Of a stretch of 64,000 nt of DNA, positions 53,201-62,488 are shown one piece after another; within the stretch, counting starts at the first letter, position 1; each line of letters opens with the position of its first letter. A program made the translations under genes and the position numbers. The stretch is from Eubacterium sp. (GTDB lineage: Bacteria; Bacillota; Clostridia; Lachnospirales; Lachnospiraceae), in assembly GCA_017477505.1 (NCBI GenBank), contig JAFUVQ010000054.1, positions 62,001 through 126,000 of the forward strand, read 5' to 3'. The notes below the pieces were generated by a model. The model made no database searches and was not told where the DNA came from. It was given only the letters and a program-made list of their open reading frames with translations.

Positions 53201-56031
53201 GTGCTCCTGTACTTTACAGTTCAGGTCAGTTCCTGCCAGGTCCTACACTTAAGTTCATGGTTACACTTAACCAGACAAGCCCTGACAGTAAGGCTAGAAT
53301 CTATATTGACGATAACGGAGATGGTAGATTCGCAAATCCTGATGAAATAGTTTCAGGAACAGTAACACTTGTTAAGGGAAAGAGCGTTTCAGTAGCAGCT
53401 AACCTTAAAGCAGATTTCTCAGGTCCTGTTTTCTGGAAACTCGAAGTATTTAATACAAATAAAGAAGACGAATGTGCTTCAGTTACAGGCGTAAGTGCTA
53501 TTAAGACAAGTAAGAAGAATCCTATCAATATTCTTCAGATTCTTCCTACAGAAGCAAAGAGCAAACCAAACGGATCACCGGATTCACATATCTTCCTTTG
53601 TAAGGATTGTCAGGAATCACTCCAGATTCTTACAGGTGGCAGACTCAGAGGTGAGAACGTATTTGCTCCTATGGATATCGATAATGATAATGCAAGAGAA
53701 GCTATCTACAATAAGCAGATAGTTACTGATGACAATACATTAGGTAATCCTGGATTTACAGGCGCAAATCAGACACCTGATGTTGTTAATCCTACGGCGG
53801 AAGCTAATTATGGATTTGACTTCAGTGCATATATGACCAGTCACAATGGTCATGGTAACAGTACATATAAGCAGGTTGGTGTTCATGAGCATAAATTCGG
53901 ATTTGCAGATATCCAGAACAGTGCAGTTAACGGAAAAGATTATTATGTTGACAACTGGAATCTGAACCTTTTCGATAATGCAAAGGATCAGTATGAGATA
54001 AGACTTACATGTCTTACAATTCAGGAATTCAACGAACTTGCAGCAAACATTCCTACATATCTTCCAAAGGCTTCAGCTTCTGATTATCAGAACCTTGCAA
54101 GTAAGTACAACCAGTACTTCCAGGCAATGTCAGATCTTCTTGATGGTGAACCGGCAGCATCATATGAAACGGATGTTACTTCAATCCTTAATGATTATCC
54201 GGCATTCAGAGCATCTCTTGTAAGTGCTGACAACATTGCAACTAATGTAAGCGGAATCAAGGGCGCAGTTAATGCCATGAAGGGTAATTATGCTGCTAAT
54301 AAGGGCTACTTTACAAGTGGTCATGGTAATCCAACTCAGGAAGAGTTTGAAGAAGCTCTTCAGATGGTTATCGATCACGATGTATACGGAGACCTTTACT
54401 ACTTCAACGTAGGTACAGCAGTTGGTGGTTATAACTACAATGGCAAGACATACAATAATTACTTCGTTGTATGGAGAAATGCTAAGGTTCTTGAGCAGTA
54501 CTTCTATCAGAAGTCAGTATATTATCAGATACTTGCTTCAGGCGGAAAGCTCAGAACAACTATTACTGAAGATAATGCAGATTCAGAAGATAATCAGGGT
54601 GCATTTGGTCTTGTAGTACTCGGTGCAGCAGAGAACTTTGCTAATTCAGGAGACCAGATCAGTGCAGCTGGTACACAGCTTATAGTTGATTATATGACTG
54701 CTGATGCATCTTCAACAGTAGATGTACCTGGACCAATACTTTTATTCCATAATACACTTACAGACAAGAACTGTACTACAGTATTCAGTAAGACAATTCG
54801 TCCACTTGTTGGTATGAATACAAGTGGTGAGAGACTTGCAAATTCAAGTAGGATAGCTTCTTCAGGAAAGATTGGTTCTATAGCTCCTATCGAGCTTACA
54901 GATGTTTATGGTAATTATCGTTATGATCAGAATACCGGTTCATATGTACAGAAATATGGTATTTCAGTATTTATGAAGAACAGCGGTACAGGCGGTGTTG
55001 ATGTTTCTAACCCGAACTTTAATGCACTGAGCTTCTACTCAGGCGGACGTAAGGGTGATATCCAGACAGACTTTGCACAGTGTTCAGCTACTACAAAGGG
55101 TATCATGACATCATTCCCGAATGCTATAAGTAACAAGATTAAGATTGCAGGTACACATCAGCAGACATACACACTTGACCTTACAGATCCTGATGTAACA
55201 CCATGGTACAGTCTTGCAGGCGGTACACAGGGAACTGACTCAAATATGCTTGTAGCCGATCTTAATGATCATGCTAATAACTATTATCTGTATACATACA
55301 ATAATGTAACATTCTTCGGCGCAGGACATATGTTCCACACAGGTCTTAACAAGCTGAACAGCGAAGAGTCAAAGCTTATTATCAACGCTATTCTGAATGC
55401 TTCAAGACCATCAGCAATGTCTGGTAATACAGAGCTTAAACTTATCACTCATAGGAATAGAAATTATCCACTTGTTGATGTTGATGAGAATAATTCAGAT
55501 ATTGAACATTATCAGTATGAAACATCATATTCACCTGACAAGCTCGTTGATTTTGAGTTTGGTATGGAAGCAACAACTGATATGGCTAAAGGTGTTAAGA
55601 TTCAGTATGTAGATATCTTCTTTGATCTTAATTATAATGATCCTACTGCAACTAAGCGTGAGCATACATTTACGGCTGGTAAAGACAAGAAGGTTTATGG
55701 ATGTGACTTCGACACTAATACAGGTGAGAGAAAGAGATTGACTGAGACTATTAATGGTATGAATATAACACATATTTCTGGTGATGGTATTTATGCAATA
55801 GATAGCGAAGGAAATCCTATATCATTCATCAAGAGTGACGGTACAGCGGTTTATATCGACAGTGCTGCATTTAATGCAATATTTAAGAATCTTGGTCTTA
55901 CAGATGATCTGTTTACACCTTACAATGATGAGTACACATTCCTTTGTGTAACAGTTACAGATACTAAGGGTAATAAGGTTACAAAGACAATCAAGATTAA
56001 GAAAGCTCCATTCCTCTTCGATATAACCTAA
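50287..56031 (+). CDS. Giant exported protein at the end of the pilus operon (possible tip adhesin)
   Basis: A 1914-residue protein. A signal or anchor helix lies at residues 8-30 (GIAAFSVLLIGLVTAAVMTF). The rest is extracytoplasmic and rich in Asn, Asp, Tyr and Thr. Visible parts: a Gly-Pro hinge (GGGSGPGPAPG) near residue 195; SKARIYIDDNGDGRFANPDE near 1000, like a calcium-binding loop; then NPINILQILPTEAK, recalling DUF5057-type proteins of Lachnospiraceae (not certain). CKDC is a Cys pair nearby. The late gene position after the minor pilins parallels PilY1-type tip adhesins, but no homology to PilY1 is seen. ATG 50287 is 6 bases from AAAGGA. A terminator follows. Confidence 0.75.
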   Translation: MIMKKLNLKVGIAAFSVLLIGLVTAAVMTFNFADSENPLNIATMSDAVFADGQTMVTMIDRIIENSNSAETDDQDYHIVELTSGNPSTFNDFISSGNFTELIFNQHATNGQTFNPSANVTFSSFNVASIDDGAKDIIKKADLIYITQDSNIPFSQNNDIPTDLVSILSNFAVGDYKPLIIDTTGGGSGPGPAPGTITYEDLYRNVLGNGRRRSRAYPSNAVTSATAFNNYINNGTTLLFYPIDGNRTNGNWDVADDGESIATILTIGNSDDYAKQLIDKAPLVKDTAGNDTDYYNFDDLNMKNPGGIQQFYILGNETPKYVRFEKVLPDAVLTDADLEIYDAVIVDGTCKTDPVATEINKDTYLALRAYEMAGNNVFYDEKLIVPRGSSSNNSSEISTNAQNYKTILSKVSQAGKPAYSNIYVTTRTAFSSLITNVIPDAYDNNIVYIINNASFRGLGGSGDASNKFTLLEIEPEYPIDTILEPKFYAFKDMNYASYAFNSNQYYYSEGYYYLNTLNILNGATADEISFDGSTGYSEYFNYTYEDYTINVPTGNMVTKTRQVPTGRTVTGWVACTPGNYGPGTVVKYTGYTWFDILEPQYKNQNLNGQVITLNTTVWLNEDQQIQAEVPEMRDEDYQVPEYTQKTIKRRKTDANSLTLSANNNLINYYSWKWSRAKLAYVTGKSYDEVEVVHMSSAEFNASLDSLNDTYDMIYIGGDNSAIKPVYYWYTKIVQTPSDRWRDVNRYSTYEAFFKDWPAYNMYYTVGDIYKTAFNMSDNNGGAIAQGINGADSGNDFTDKRYTDLKKFANSGRPVIVGKDLYEAVTFDLSQPLAVSNNNSHSLDALNNKVDPSSNVYKLVNDWVSTQKANIVLNFDFDDTVRTDNSDGSYGNTVSPFATVFRRTLAGDDGSIDLNADTVPETDENLVKDYQGNRIPSSTQDMLGTEGAQTFANGNDVYKTFMTSSKRPKFIVDSAPVLYSSGQFLPGPTLKFMVTLNQTSPDSKARIYIDDNGDGRFANPDEIVSGTVTLVKGKSVSVAANLKADFSGPVFWKLEVFNTNKEDECASVTGVSAIKTSKKNPINILQILPTEAKSKPNGSPDSHIFLCKDCQESLQILTGGRLRGENVFAPMDIDNDNAREAIYNKQIVTDDNTLGNPGFTGANQTPDVVNPTAEANYGFDFSAYMTSHNGHGNSTYKQVGVHEHKFGFADIQNSAVNGKDYYVDNWNLNLFDNAKDQYEIRLTCLTIQEFNELAANIPTYLPKASASDYQNLASKYNQYFQAMSDLLDGEPAASYETDVTSILNDYPAFRASLVSADNIATNVSGIKGAVNAMKGNYAANKGYFTSGHGNPTQEEFEEALQMVIDHDVYGDLYYFNVGTAVGGYNYNGKTYNNYFVVWRNAKVLEQYFYQKSVYYQILASGGKLRTTITEDNADSEDNQGAFGLVVLGAAENFANSGDQISAAGTQLIVDYMTADASSTVDVPGPILLFHNTLTDKNCTTVFSKTIRPLVGMNTSGERLANSSRIASSGKIGSIAPIELTDVYGNYRYDQNTGSYVQKYGISVFMKNSGTGGVDVSNPNFNALSFYSGGRKGDIQTDFAQCSATTKGIMTSFPNAISNKIKIAGTHQQTYTLDLTDPDVTPWYSLAGGTQGTDSNMLVADLNDHANNYYLYTYNNVTFFGAGHMFHTGLNKLNSEESKLIINAILNASRPSAMSGNTELKLITHRNRNYPLVDVDENNSDIEHYQYETSYSPDKLVDFEFGMEATTDMAKGVKIQYVDIFFDLNYNDPTATKREHTFTAGKDKKVYGCDFDTNTGERKRLTETINGMNITHISGDGIYAIDSEGNPISFIKSDGTAVYIDSAAFNAIFKNLGLTDDLFTPYNDEYTFLCVTVTDTKGNKVTKTIKIKKAPFLFDIT

Positions 56032-56062
56032 TTTCAGAGATGGCAATAAGCTAAAATAATCG

Positions 56063-56101
56063 GGAGCACCTCATATCAATTGAGTATGGGGTGCTCCTTT
56101 T
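56063..56101 (+). terminator. Terminator of the pilus operon
   Basis: GGAGCACCTCATA (56063-56075) and TATGGGGTGCTCC (56085-56097) form a 13-bp stem with one G-U pair, followed by TTTT. It lies 31 bases after the stop of the giant gene. Confidence 0.9.
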
Positions 56102-56102
56102 A

Positions 56103-56135
56103 TGTGTGACAGGAAGCTGCGTTCCCTGTTACACA
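56103..56135 (+). repeat. TGTGTrAyAGGAA palindrome, second copy
   Basis: TGTGTGACAGGAA, loop GCTGCG, TTCCCTGTTACACA: an imperfect hairpin with one bulged C and one G-U pair. It resembles the hairpin at 9419-9451 (TGTGTAATAGGAA and TTACACA). Both lie just after a long operon and do not encode protein. Confidence 0.5.
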
Positions 56136-56179
56136 GGTGGATGCTCATTAAAAAGATATGTAAATGAATAAATTAAATG

Positions 56180-56208
56180 TTGAATTTAACGGGCTTTTAT
56201 ATTAGAAT
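56180..56208 (+). promoter_or_regulatory. Promoter of efp
   Basis: TTGAAT (56180-56185), a 17-base spacer and TAGAAT (56203-56208), 47 bases before the efp start. Confidence 0.7.
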
Positions 56209-56255
56209 AGACAAGTAAATTTTTGAACAGAATATCTTTAGGAGGATTATTAAGC

Positions 56256-56813
56256 ATGATATCAGCTGGTGATTTCAAAAATGGTGTTACTATTGAACTT
56301 GAGGGTAATATATATCAGATTATAGAATTTCAGCATGTAAAGCCTGGTAAGGGCGCTGCTTTCGTTAGAACAAAGCTTAAGAACATAAAGAGTGGTGGTG
56401 TAGTTGAGAAGACTTTCAGACCAACAGAGAAGTGTGGTACAGCTCATATCGATAAGAAGGATATGCAGTACTCATATAATGATGGTGATCTTTTCTACTT
56501 CATGGATCCTGATACATTTGATATGATTCCTATAGCAAAGGATGTTATCGGTGATGCTCTTAAGTTTGTTAAGGAAAATGAAACCTGCAGAATCAACTCA
56601 TATAATGGTGAGGTATTCTCTGTAGAGCCACCTCTCTTTGTAGAGCTTCTTATTACAGACTGTGAGCCGGGTGTTAAGGGTGATACTGCTACAGGCGCTA
56701 CAAAGCCATGTACAGTTGAAACAGGCGCTACACTTTCAGTACCTCTTTTCGTTAACCAGGGTGATACGATCAAGATTGATACAAGAACAGGAGAGTATCT
56801 TTCAAGAGTATAA
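56256..56813 (+). CDS. efp: Translation elongation factor P
   Basis: A 185-residue three-domain factor that eases ribosome stalling at proline runs. Domain I is [20 protein letters not shown] with the tip loop KPGKGAAF; the residue that is modified in many species is K32 here. Domains II and III show the usual blocks ([13 protein letters not shown] and [20 protein letters not shown], ending in [10 protein letters not shown]). The ATG at 56256 is 10 bases after AGGAGG; the frame upstream to 56223 is part of the leader. No modifying enzyme lies next to it. Confidence 0.95.
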   Translation: MISAGDFKNGVTIELEGNIYQIIEFQHVKPGKGAAFVRTKLKNIKSGGVVEKTFRPTEKCGTAHIDKKDMQYSYNDGDLFYFMDPDTFDMIPIAKDVIGDALKFVKENETCRINSYNGEVFSVEPPLFVELLITDCEPGVKGDTATGATKPCTVETGATLSVPLFVNQGDTIKIDTRTGEYLSRV

Positions 56814-56836
56814 TAATAGTATTTCTTATTTCATAC

Positions 56837-56880
56837 AAAAAGGAAGAACATCGGTATTAATTACGATGTTCTTCCTTTTT
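56837..56880. terminator. Bidirectional terminator between efp and the yfhO-like gene
   Basis: AAAAAGGAAGAACATCG (56837-56853) and CGATGTTCTTCCTTTTT (56864-56880) are exact complements over 17 bp with a 10-base loop. T-runs on both strands suit termination of efp (+) and the convergent yfhO-like gene (-). Confidence 0.93.
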
Positions 56881-56883
56881 GTT

Positions 56884-59800
56884 TTAAGAGCTAAATCCTT
56901 TATTCATTTTTTTTAATATCAGTAAAACAACTATAAATATCAGGATTCCTGCTATGGATATTATAATTCCGGGTATGAGTCCGGGCGTCATATATTTAAG
57001 TTCCACATGATGTTCACCGGTTTCAGCTACAGGGATTCCGAGGAATCCGAAGTAGGATACCATATCAGTTTTTCGGCCGTCTACGTAGGCTGTAAAGCCG
57101 TTTACGGCAGGGATAGATAAGTGTATGGTTCCGGGCTCTGTGACGGTTATATCAGCGTTTATGCTGCTAAAATCATGTGTTATGTTTCTAAAGCATCCTG
57201 TACTGAGGTTATCATGCATAGCAGCCATAGTATCTTCGTTAAGAATAGCTACATTGTACATGGAGAGCTGTTCCGTCATACACTCCAACTCTGTCTTGCC
57301 GGGCACAACATAGTAGTAGAATGGAAGGGTTACATTTGTATCCTTACTGCCATCAGTAGAAGTGATATAGCATATAAGCTTTTTGTTGCCTATATATATG
57401 TCTCCGCTGATTCCTTCCGGAATATGAAGTTTGATATATGTATTGTTTGACGTGATTCCACGCCTTATACCGAAAACGTTATGAGATACTGAATAATTAA
57501 ATGAATTGTCTCCGAGCAGTATGAAATCGGGCATTTCATCCGATGGTTCTTCTCTGAGAGACCATGTTATTTTATCATTTGCTGTTGTTGATACAGTTTT
57601 ATAGTCTTCAGGCAGTTTTCTTAGTACATTTTTATCAGGTTCCATTTTGTAAATGGTATACAGGTCTGAATCTGCAAGCTGATTTGTTATTGCATTATGA
57701 TAATCAGTGATATTATCAAAGTCTTTATAGCCGAGTTCATCAATGTTTCTGCTGTCAGGTATGTTGAATCCGAAGGATAGTGCATATGGGGATTCATACA
57801 TGGTTATTGAATTATCACGGTCAACTTTGTTCATATAGTTCGGAATTTTACCGAGGTATCTTATAGAGTCATCCAGTCTGTATCTTACATTTAAGAAAGT
57901 ATCGGATATAGGATTTCCTTCACCGTAGGATACAGTATTTCTTGTGGTCGGAATGCTTACGATGTTGAATGCTTCCAGGTGTGCTTTGGTTATTGTTGAC
58001 GCAAAGTAGGATATACCATAAGTATCTGTTCTGAATGCATTGTTGAATAATTCATCCGATCTTCCTTTGTCATAGTACTCAATACGGTCAATTGATGCAT
58101 TCATATCCTTATTCTCAGTTATATTTCTTACATAACGGTTAGATATCTCATTTACAGGAATGAAACTTCCATAGGCACTTGGTATGTTGGAAATATCTGT
58201 GATCACTACTTCAAAGATGAGGAGCACGGCGAGGAGACTCGTTATGTAACCGGCTTTCTTTACTGTTTTTTCAACAGAGGAAAAACTGATCTTCTTCAAA
58301 ATAAGTGCCATATATATTGCAGCAAGGATAATGGTTACTACCATTTTGTTAGTATAAAGACCGGCGTTTATGCAATCCATATCGCCCATTATAGTCATGA
58401 GTATCACTCCCAGACCGCATAGTGCAGCGACCTTCTGAGCCTTTTTCTTATCCAGCGCCTCATACATATAGAATGAATCTGCAAATATTACAACGGCCAT
58501 AAAGATGATAAAGATTGCAAATCTGTTTGGTACCAGAGTCTGTATATGGAAGCCGTGGAATATATAGTTTAAGAGTTCATTTCCATATGCAAAGTAAAGA
58601 AGCAGCATAAGAACTGTCTTGCTGACTCTTTCATATAGAGAATATTTTTTATTTAGAAGGAATACTCCAAGGAAGAAGAGTATCAGTATACCTGCATATG
58701 AGTTGGCCTTTGTTGCATCCGGAGTTGCAAGGTTTACTTCGGCAAGAACCATCAGGTCCTTAAAGGATCTGAAGAAAGTGTTGTCGAGGCCTATGCTTGG
58801 CAATGCATTTGTTGTTCCCTGCGAGGTTATTCCCTTCGTATATGCTGACATTCTGGTGGTCATATACAAAGGAATCAGACCAACTGCTGCTATACAGGCT
58901 GAAAGTATGGAGCAGAGTCCGAATCTGACACCTTTAAAGAAGAAGTCCTTAAAATCTTTATATTTAAATGTAAAGAAGTAGAGAAGCAGGAATTCGCAAA
59001 GCTGGAATGCCTGGAAGTTGTTATAGAACATGGTGATTGCCATGACTATAACGTAATACTTTATATTTTTCTCATATATAAGCCTTTCCATTGCAAGTAT
59101 GGTAAATGGCATGCAGAGTGCTATATCGAAGAATACATAGAATATAAAATATCCGGTAAAGTATGTACATAAGCTGTAGCAGATGGATGCCGGAATCAGA
59201 ATGCTGTCGGTAAGCTTAAATGAATTATTCACCCTATGTGTAAGGTAATATATAAGAGTCGGACCTGTTAATATGAATCTCAGGAAGAAGATCAGGCTTA
59301 CACCTTCCATGGCTTTTTCTGCAGGGAAGAGGAGAAGAAGCCAGTTAAATGGATTAAGGTAAGTGGCGAGACCGGCAATTCCGTTATCCGAGAAGAGCCC
59401 TGCATGGAAATTCATAAGGCTGAGATCACCGCTCTTAAGAGATTCAAAAGCAGACATCAGGCTGGGATAATAAGTATGATATCCATCGGATACGATAAGT
59501 GTATTATCACCGAAAGGAGTTATGCTCCTTATCATCATGAATATAAGGAAGATGCCTGCCGTGAAGGTGATGTTAATTATATAGGCTCTGTATTTACTTA
59601 TAAACTCAGCAACTCTTATTACATGACTTTCCATGAGGTCAGAAATAAAATTCAGACCTGTTAAAAATCCATTTGACGTGTTCTCTGATGAACCGGAAGC
59701 TTCCGCGGCGGAGGCTTTAGTTTTCATTACCGTAACTGCCGCTATAAGCAGGATTACAAGCATGCTTATCACTATGCCTCCTGCAAAGTTACTGTTTCCG

Positions 59801-62322
59801 TACGCTATGCTGAAGTTGGAAGCACCTTTATCTGCACGCGCTACAAGATATGATTCATCCCAAATATTAAGCGGCTTTGCATTTTTAAAGCCTTTTATCT
59901 TCCAGGAGCTCCTGTCTGTAAGCGGAAGCAGCAGACTGTAGCCATCCTTATCTAATGTCGGGATGGTAGCAATATTACCTGAAGAGCTGTTGTCGGTCAT
60001 TATGTTGGATGTGCAGACTTCATACAGCTTTTCATAAATATCATGATCGAGAGCATAGAAACGCAGTCTGAAAATCTTATCTCCGGTTTCTTTTGCGGTA
60101 AGGTCCTGGCGGGCCTCTGCGTAGGTTGCTTTATTTGTATTTCCGACATGTATGGTATAAGCGGTGCTTCCGTAGATATCACCCTTTAATCCCTGACCTA
60201 TCTCAATATTGTAGGCACGGTCTTTTGTGATGATATTGCCGGCACGGTCATAGAGATCCCAGGTTGCAACCTGAATATCATCCGAATTCTTAGGCATCAT
60301 TTCATATATCTGTGAATCCACCGAATCGCCGAGTATCATATCAGTCAGTTCATTAAGAGATTCATACGGGAAGTAATCATATTCCTGAAGAACCTTTGAC
60401 AGATCCCCGTTTATCCTTACTCCGCCTCCCGCAAAGTAATTATTCCTATATATATCCATGCCATTATAGCTGTCAATCTTTTCAAGGTTGAAGTCCATGC
60501 CCTTGGTGCCTTCAGGCGTGCAGACATACCTGATTCCGCCGAAGAGCATGGAAACAGGCTCCATGTTTGTTTGATTCTGCTTATAAAAAACAGTTTTGGA
60601 GAGGGTACTGTCAGGATAAGTTTCAAGCATATACTGAGCTGTTCTCTCTATCTGAGCTGTTTCGGTTTCGGCATAGAGCTTGGAAGTATTACCTACAAAG
60701 CCAAGGTTGCCTGTAAATGAGAAGCATATTTCGGCTATACATATAAGTGATGTAAGAACATCAAAAACAAGCTTTGTCATACTGTCACCCTTCCACATCA
60801 GGGCTATTACAAAGTAAGCAAGGAGAAGTTCCATGGATACGAGATATGAATTAGGACCTGTATATGCGGAACTGAACATCATGGAGAAAATGGTCATTCC
60901 CATGGTAAGCGCAAATGAAAGGAGAATGTGCCATGTCTTCGTATGCCTGATATTTGTCAGGGCATCCTGTCCCAGAGTCAGTATGAATATGGCAAATGTA
61001 AATAAATAAGTGCAGTAGAAGTAGCTGGTATCTCTGAATGCATTAAAGAAATGATTGGCTGTAGGGAATATGGTTCCGAGCAGAAGAAGCATGGTCAGGA
61101 TTACATTTTTGATTCTTGCAGCCGGTCTGATATTCGGGTTAAGAAGATACAGCACGAAAATGAACATGAAGAATATACCGATATAGAGATCGGCTCCGTT
61201 CTTAAAGAGACTGTAGGGTGAAGGTGTGCTTTTCACCATCATTTCCGTGAAACTGTCCGCAATATTTGCCATTGGTTCCCAATAAGGAAAGTTCATAGTG
61301 AAATCCTTTTTGAAAACACTGCTGCCGAAAGCATTAAGGATTACTACCATTCCTGCACCGACAGATATGATATCCAGAAGAAGCTTTCTGAGACAGACCT
61401 CGAGTCCTTCTTTAAGGCTCTTATAATCTTTAAGAGGAACGTAGATAAGCATGAAGATGAACTCAATCATGGCTATATATACATTTGAAAAAACAGCGAG
61501 TGTAAATGCGATGATGTAAAGAAGAGAACGCTTTTCTGAAATGAGTTTTTCAAGTCCCAGCAGTACAAGCGGGAAGAGTGCGATAGCGCCTGTGTATCCG
61601 ATATGCGCACCCTCTGTGATCATGAAGCCGCAGAGTGCATATCCCATGGATAGGGTGAAGGTAATGATATCAAGTCTTGATATAAATGTGCCGAATCTGG
61701 TACGTGGAGCCTCGGAACCACCGATCTTGAAATCCTTTTTGCCGTTATTCTTAGCTCGTTTCTTATCACGCTTTTCTTTTTTTGCGGCTTCAATATCAGC
61801 GATATCCTCAGCACGTTCATCTTCCATTTCAACAGAACTGAAGAGGGAAAGAGTCTTTCTGTATCTGAAAAACATAGAGGCTGCAAGACCCGACATACCT
61901 ATCTTAACAGCATAGAGTATGCTCATAATAGCAAACATGGCATACTTTGGGAATATAAGCAGAATGAGGTTGAGGGGGTCAGACATATAATAAAGAAATA
62001 CCTTGGAGAAATCATATCCATTGGTATAGTTATAGGCGAGAAGTGTGCCGTTATGAGCCCGGTCCCAGAGTTCATGGTAGAATGGAATCATGGACTCATG
62101 CCCGCTTGCCGTCATGATGTCTTTGGAGCCGAAGGGGGCGATTCCACCCATGGCAAGACCGACAATGGTAAGTATAAATGGAACGATGAATGAAACTATA
62201 TATAATGGCGGAATCCGAAAGCCTCCTGATATAGCTTTTGTTCCTGCCTTCGTCCCGCTTTTTGATCTGGTATCAGATATAGTGTTATTAGCGTTTTTTA
62301 TGCTTTTTGAATTCTTTGACAT
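56884..62322 (-). CDS. Double-length YfhO-family membrane protein (GT-C-like, two modules)
   Basis: A 1812-residue polytopic protein. The usual YfhO is about 850-900 residues; here two YfhO modules lie in tandem. Module 1 (about 35-880) starts with a helix and then APFGSKDIMTASGHESMIPF and DPLNLILLIFP. Module 2 (about 905-1812) repeats the plan with TPFGDNTLIVSDGYHTYYPS and NPFNWLLLLFP, and ends with a beta domain and LIPGIIISIAGILIFIVVLL. An inserted charged stretch (EDERAEDIADIEAAKKEKRD) lies near residue 160. In Bacillus, YfhO-type proteins take a sugar from an undecaprenyl-phosphate carrier and attach it to surface polymers. The ATG complement is at 62320-62322. Confidence 0.85.
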   Translation of the reverse strand: MSKNSKSIKNANNTISDTRSKSGTKAGTKAISGGFRIPPLYIVSFIVPFILTIVGLAMGGIAPFGSKDIMTASGHESMIPFYHELWDRAHNGTLLAYNYTNGYDFSKVFLYYMSDPLNLILLIFPKYAMFAIMSILYAVKIGMSGLAASMFFRYRKTLSLFSSVEMEDERAEDIADIEAAKKEKRDKKRAKNNGKKDFKIGGSEAPRTRFGTFISRLDIITFTLSMGYALCGFMITEGAHIGYTGAIALFPLVLLGLEKLISEKRSLLYIIAFTLAVFSNVYIAMIEFIFMLIYVPLKDYKSLKEGLEVCLRKLLLDIISVGAGMVVILNAFGSSVFKKDFTMNFPYWEPMANIADSFTEMMVKSTPSPYSLFKNGADLYIGIFFMFIFVLYLLNPNIRPAARIKNVILTMLLLLGTIFPTANHFFNAFRDTSYFYCTYLFTFAIFILTLGQDALTNIRHTKTWHILLSFALTMGMTIFSMMFSSAYTGPNSYLVSMELLLAYFVIALMWKGDSMTKLVFDVLTSLICIAEICFSFTGNLGFVGNTSKLYAETETAQIERTAQYMLETYPDSTLSKTVFYKQNQTNMEPVSMLFGGIRYVCTPEGTKGMDFNLEKIDSYNGMDIYRNNYFAGGGVRINGDLSKVLQEYDYFPYESLNELTDMILGDSVDSQIYEMMPKNSDDIQVATWDLYDRAGNIITKDRAYNIEIGQGLKGDIYGSTAYTIHVGNTNKATYAEARQDLTAKETGDKIFRLRFYALDHDIYEKLYEVCTSNIMTDNSSSGNIATIPTLDKDGYSLLLPLTDRSSWKIKGFKNAKPLNIWDESYLVARADKGASNFSIAYGNSNFAGGIVISMLVILLIAAVTVMKTKASAAEASGSSENTSNGFLTGLNFISDLMESHVIRVAEFISKYRAYIINITFTAGIFLIFMMIRSITPFGDNTLIVSDGYHTYYPSLMSAFESLKSGDLSLMNFHAGLFSDNGIAGLATYLNPFNWLLLLFPAEKAMEGVSLIFFLRFILTGPTLIYYLTHRVNNSFKLTDSILIPASICYSLCTYFTGYFIFYVFFDIALCMPFTILAMERLIYEKNIKYYVIVMAITMFYNNFQAFQLCEFLLLYFFTFKYKDFKDFFFKGVRFGLCSILSACIAAVGLIPLYMTTRMSAYTKGITSQGTTNALPSIGLDNTFFRSFKDLMVLAEVNLATPDATKANSYAGILILFFLGVFLLNKKYSLYERVSKTVLMLLLYFAYGNELLNYIFHGFHIQTLVPNRFAIFIIFMAVVIFADSFYMYEALDKKKAQKVAALCGLGVILMTIMGDMDCINAGLYTNKMVVTIILAAIYMALILKKISFSSVEKTVKKAGYITSLLAVLLIFEVVITDISNIPSAYGSFIPVNEISNRYVRNITENKDMNASIDRIEYYDKGRSDELFNNAFRTDTYGISYFASTITKAHLEAFNIVSIPTTRNTVSYGEGNPISDTFLNVRYRLDDSIRYLGKIPNYMNKVDRDNSITMYESPYALSFGFNIPDSRNIDELGYKDFDNITDYHNAITNQLADSDLYTIYKMEPDKNVLRKLPEDYKTVSTTANDKITWSLREEPSDEMPDFILLGDNSFNYSVSHNVFGIRRGITSNNTYIKLHIPEGISGDIYIGNKKLICYITSTDGSKDTNVTLPFYYYVVPGKTELECMTEQLSMYNVAILNEDTMAAMHDNLSTGCFRNITHDFSSINADITVTEPGTIHLSIPAVNGFTAYVDGRKTDMVSYFGFLGIPVAETGEHHVELKYMTPGLIPGIIISIAGILIFIVVLLILKKMNKGFSS

Positions 62323-62410
62323 TATAAAACCTCTGTTTCTGTATATATGTGGTCTAACCCTTGTTTTGTATCAGTAAAACGGCTGAAAATGTGGGTTTTA
62401 CCATTCTAAT

Positions 62411-62439
62411 ATTATACTTATTATAAGAAATTCTTTCAA
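62411..62439 (-). promoter_or_regulatory. Promoter of the yfhO-like gene
   Basis: On the minus strand: TTGAAA (62439-62434), a 17-base spacer and a perfect TATAAT (62416-62411), about 90 bases before the start codon. It stands back to back with a plus-strand candidate. Confidence 0.75.
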
Positions 62440-62459
62440 TAAAATTATAGAATATATGC

Positions 62460-62488
62460 TTGTGCTTTTGACATGGAAACGATACAAT
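62460..62488 (+). promoter_or_regulatory. Candidate promoter for the asp23-nusB side
   Basis: TTGTGC (62460-62465), a 17-base spacer and TACAAT (62483-62488). The -10 is good and the -35 weak. The rest of the 290-bp divergent gap (62323-62612) shows no frame or strong structure. Confidence 0.4.

Noticed and set aside
58619..62377. Plus-strand frames opposite the yfhO-like gene
   Set aside because: Mirror frames of a long membrane-protein gene produce hydrophobic-looking runs. None has a ribosome site or known motif.
62468..62473. Perfect TTGACA in the divergent gap
   Set aside because: The -10 position at 17 bases is TAAGGA, a poor match. The TTGTGC/TACAAT pair nearby was preferred, with low confidence.
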